Shown: piece after piece, positions 61,977-64,000 of the stretch
Numbering within the stretch: position 1 is the stretch's first letter
Layout of the letters: each line of letters opens with the position of its first letter
NCBI RefSeq assembly: GCF_900115665.1
Contig: NZ_FOXH01000001.1
Coordinates: 659,355 to 723,354, forward strand
Reading direction: 5' to 3'
Source: Pseudarcicella hirudinis
Lineage (GTDB): Bacteria > Bacteroidota > Bacteroidia > Cytophagales > Spirosomataceae
DNA length: 64,000 nucleotides
Position numbers and translations under genes: made by a program
The notes under the pieces: model-generated
The model's database searches: none
What the model was told of the DNA's origin: nothing
Seen by the model: the letters and a program-made list of their open reading frames with translations, nothing else

Positions 61977-62258
61977 ATGAATCACGTATTAATCATTCAT
62001 GAAGTAGAAGATTATCCTGCCTGGAAAAGTGTGTTCGACAAAGCTTCTGATATCAGGAAAGAGGCTGGTGAAATTTCCTATCAGGTTTTAAAATATGAAA
62101 ATGAGCCAAATAAAATTGTGCATTTTTCTGTCTGGACTTCTTCGCAGGACGCAAAAAACTTCTTTGAATCTCCCAGACTTGTCCGGATACGTAAAGAAGC
62201 AGGCGTCAAATCTCCGGATTTCATTTATTTAGACCAGTTGGAAGAAGGAACCTTGTAG
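61977..62258 (+). CDS. small antibiotic-biosynthesis-monooxygenase-like (ABM) protein
   Basis: A 93-residue protein with a ferredoxin-like ABM fold: VLIIHEVEDYPAWKSVFDKA, SYQVLKYENEPNKIVHFSVW, AKNFFESPRLVRIRKEAGV and a late FIYLDQL. Such small dimeric alpha/beta-barrel proteins include quinol monooxygenases and haem-degrading enzymes, but many act only as binding or stress proteins. No metal or haem ligand can be assigned from sequence. It is monocistronic, with a convergent surface-protein gene downstream. Confidence 0.8.
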   Translation: MNHVLIIHEVEDYPAWKSVFDKASDIRKEAGEISYQVLKYENEPNKIVHFSVWTSSQDAKNFFESPRLVRIRKEAGVKSPDFIYLDQLEEGTL

Positions 62259-62327
62259 AAAAAGGGGAACGTTTAATTAAATTATGCCACTGATTTAAAA
62301 CATCTCAGGTTCAAATGAATAAATACA

Positions 62328-62355
62328 AAAGCCTAAACAAATTTGCTCAGGCTTT
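62328..62355 (-). terminator. terminator of the surface repeat protein
   Basis: AAAGCCT (62328-62334) pairs with AGGCTTT (62349-62355), with a 14-base loop, about 45 bases beyond the repeat-protein stop. Confidence 0.65.
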
Positions 62356-62398
62356 GCTGTGGGTTAAGGTTACTTCTGACTCATTTAAAAAATTCTCG

Positions 62399-64000
62399 TT
62401 ATTTCTGCTTTGCTATCCTCCTGGTAATAAAAAAGGGTATGCACTTAGCCTCCTCACATGTTTGAACACAGGTCATTGCCGGTACATTTACCATCATATC
62501 ATCACAACCTGGCATACTCGCTGTAATTGTCAGGTTTTTGCCACCGGGGATTCCTGTTATGCGACTTGCTGCAGCATTTACCACTCCGGCATTCACATTA
62601 ATTGTTGCTCCGGCTACCGTCTGATAGAAAACAGTGTAGGTACCATCTGTATTACATAGTTTTTCTTTAACACTTAGACTCAGTGTTGGTGGCTGAACGT
62701 TTATTGTCACACTTACAGATGAACTGCTGCAAGTGCCATTACTGACAGTTATGTTATAAGTTCCTGACGCTAAGCCGCTAAACGTCGGACTCGACTGATA
62801 GTTACCACCATCAAGGCTGTAAGTCAAGCCTGAACCTGTTGGAGATGTTACGGTTATACTACCTGTGGCTACATTACAGGTTGGTTGAGTGACAGTTGCC
62901 TTTACTGAATCAGGTGTTACTGGTTGACCGTTTATTGTCACACTTACAGATGAACTGGTACAAGTGCCATTGCTGACAGTTATGTTATAAGTTCCTGACG
63001 CTAAGCCGCTAAACGTCGGACTCGACTGATAGTTACCACCATTTAGGCCGTAGGTTAAACCTGATCCTGTTGGAGATGTTACAGTTATACTGCCAGCCGC
63101 TACATTACAGCTGGGTTGAATAACTGTTGCCTTTACCGAATCAGGTGTTACTGGTTGACTATTTATTATCATACTCACAGATGAACTGGTACAAATACCA
63201 TTGCTTACAGTTATGTTATAAGTCCCTGGTGCTAAACCGCTAAACGTCGGACTCGACTGATAGTTACCACCATTTAGGCCGTAGGTTAAGCCTGAACCTA
63301 TTGGAGATGTTACAGTTATACTACCTGTGCTTACATTACAGGTTGGTTGAATAACGGTTGCCTTAACTGAATCAGGTGTTACTGGTTGACTATTGATTGT
63401 CACACTTACAGGTGCACTTACACAAGTACCATTACTTACCGTTATGTTATAAGTTCCTGGCACTAAGCCGCTAAACGTCGGACTCGACTGATAAGTACTG
63501 CCATTTAGGCCGTAGGTTAAACCTGATCCTGTTGGAGATGTTACGGTTATACTGCCTGTGGCTATATTACAGCTTGGTTGAGAAACGGTTGCCTTAACTG
63601 AATCAGGTGTGGTGGGTTGACCGTTTATTGTCACACTTACAGACGAGCTGATACAAGTGCCATTGCTGACAGTTATGTTATAAGTCCCGGAGGATAAACT
63701 ACTAAACGTCGGACTCGACTGATAGTTACCACCATCTAGGCTGTAAGTCAAGCCTGTTGCTGTCGGAGATGTTATGGTTATACTGCCTGTGGCTATATTA
63801 CAGCTTGGTTGAGTAACAGTTGCCTTTACTGAATCAGGTGTTACTGGTTGACTATTGATTGTCACACTCACAGACGAGCTGGTACAAGTGCCATTACTGA
63901 CAGTTATGTTATAAGTTCCTGAGGATAAACTACTAAACGTCGGACTCGACTGATAAGTACGGCCATCTAAGCTGTAAGTCAAGTCTATACCTGTCGGAGA
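62399..64000 (-). CDS. SprB-type repeat surface protein (N-terminus beyond window)
   Basis: The C-terminal part of a large surface protein. The reading frame stays open to the last base, so the gene continues past the window; the apparent start at 63982 is an internal TTG. At least five complete 77-residue repeats are visible, each with TATGSITVTSP-like and GLTYSLDGGNYQSSPTFSGL blocks, a single conserved Cys pair (QPSCN, NGTC), and a PVTPDSVKAT linker. This is the SprB-repeat type seen in Bacteroidota adhesins. A closing Cys-rich domain (GCDDMMVNVPAMTCVQTCEE, then CIPFFITRRIAKQK) follows. Adhesin or matrix function is inferred; no type IX sorting domain is seen at the end. Confidence 0.85.
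   Translation of the reverse strand, partial: SPTGIDLTYSLDGRTYQSSPTFSSLSSGTYNITVSNGTCTSSSVSVTINSQPVTPDSVKATVTQPSCNIATGSITITSPTATGLTYSLDGGNYQSSPTFSSLSSGTYNITVSNGTCISSSVSVTINGQPTTPDSVKATVSQPSCNIATGSITVTSPTGSGLTYGLNGSTYQSSPTFSGLVPGTYNITVSNGTCVSAPVSVTINSQPVTPDSVKATVIQPTCNVSTGSITVTSPIGSGLTYGLNGGNYQSSPTFSGLAPGTYNITVSNGICTSSSVSMIINSQPVTPDSVKATVIQPSCNVAAGSITVTSPTGSGLTYGLNGGNYQSSPTFSGLASGTYNITVSNGTCTSSSVSVTINGQPVTPDSVKATVTQPTCNVATGSITVTSPTGSGLTYSLDGGNYQSSPTFSGLASGTYNITVSNGTCSSSSVSVTINVQPPTLSLSVKEKLCNTDGTYTVFYQTVAGATINVNAGVVNAAASRITGIPGGKNLTITASMPGCDDMMVNVPAMTCVQTCEEAKCIPFFITRRIAKQK
62700..64000 (-). repeat. 231-bp tandem repeat of the surface-protein gene
   Basis: The word AACGTCGGACTCGACTGAT recurs at 62781, 63012, 63243, 63474, 63705 and 63936, an exact period of 231 bases. 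The units are highly similar but not identical, with differences mainly at third positions and a few codons. The repeat continues past the right edge. Confidence 0.93.

Noticed and set aside
62315..62659. Plus-strand ORF of 114 codons
   Set aside because: Opposite the C-terminus of the surface repeat protein; composition is that of a shadow frame.

Overview
The window is AT-rich chromosomal DNA from a member of the Bacteroidota. The evidence is the long-form IspG, the gliding protein GldC, a type III glutamine synthetase, SprB-type repeats, DUF4197 and DUF4159 family proteins, promoter boxes of the TAnnTTTG type, and few clear Shine-Dalgarno sites. A gliding, Cytophagales- or Flavobacteriia-like organism fits best, but I cannot name a genus.

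Layout. 1-13.1 kb is mostly housekeeping: ispG (cut by the window start), small conserved proteins, a thioredoxin-like secreted protein, gldC, cinA, a 2-oxoacid dehydrogenase E2, a two-gene ABC transporter, a fatty-acid desaturase, DUF4159 and rsmE. 13.3-23.7 kb is a nitrogen-assimilation neighbourhood. Type III and type II-like glutamine synthetases are divergent across a 550-bp control region, and an outer-membrane porin and Amt ammonium channel form an operon nearby. An LTA-synthase-like enzyme, mtaB and an intergenic array of degenerate 31-bp repeats lie between them. 24-28.7 kb holds a ferredoxin divergent from an acyl-CoA reductase, a secreted TNT-like NAD-glycohydrolase toxin overlapping a small cysteine-pair protein (candidate immunity gene), and a VOC/SRPBCC pair.

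28.9-55.8 kb is the main accessory system: a contiguous 18-gene, minus-strand extracellular contractile injection system (eCIS), related in gene content to Afp/PVC and to Bacteroidota eCIS. In transcription order it runs: PAAR tip, DUF4255 cap-type protein, unknown, sheath, two tube proteins, DUF5908, LysM, VgrG-like spike, gp25, baseplate J, large second baseplate-type protein, large putative fibre with Ig/SprB-like repeats, tape-measure protein, 1136-aa DUF4157 protein with an HNH-like motif, TPR protein, short DUF4157 protein with an 87-bp tandem repeat, and AAA+ ATPase. A tandem pair of 16-bp palindrome-containing sites lies upstream, and a hairpin terminator lies downstream.

56-62.3 kb contains small enzymes and stress-type genes: a DUF1801 protein, a lipocalin-like lipoprotein, an RBBP9/YdeN-type hydrolase, fabV, a GNAT protein, a NamZ/DUF1343 muramidase and a small monooxygenase-like protein. 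The window ends inside a large surface protein made of exact 231-bp (77-aa) SprB-type repeats.

The eCIS is the strongest candidate for a system of interest. Its least explained parts are the large DUF4157/HNH-like protein, the putative fibre, the enlarged sheath and the upstream direct repeats. The TNT/immunity-like pair is a second, independent candidate.
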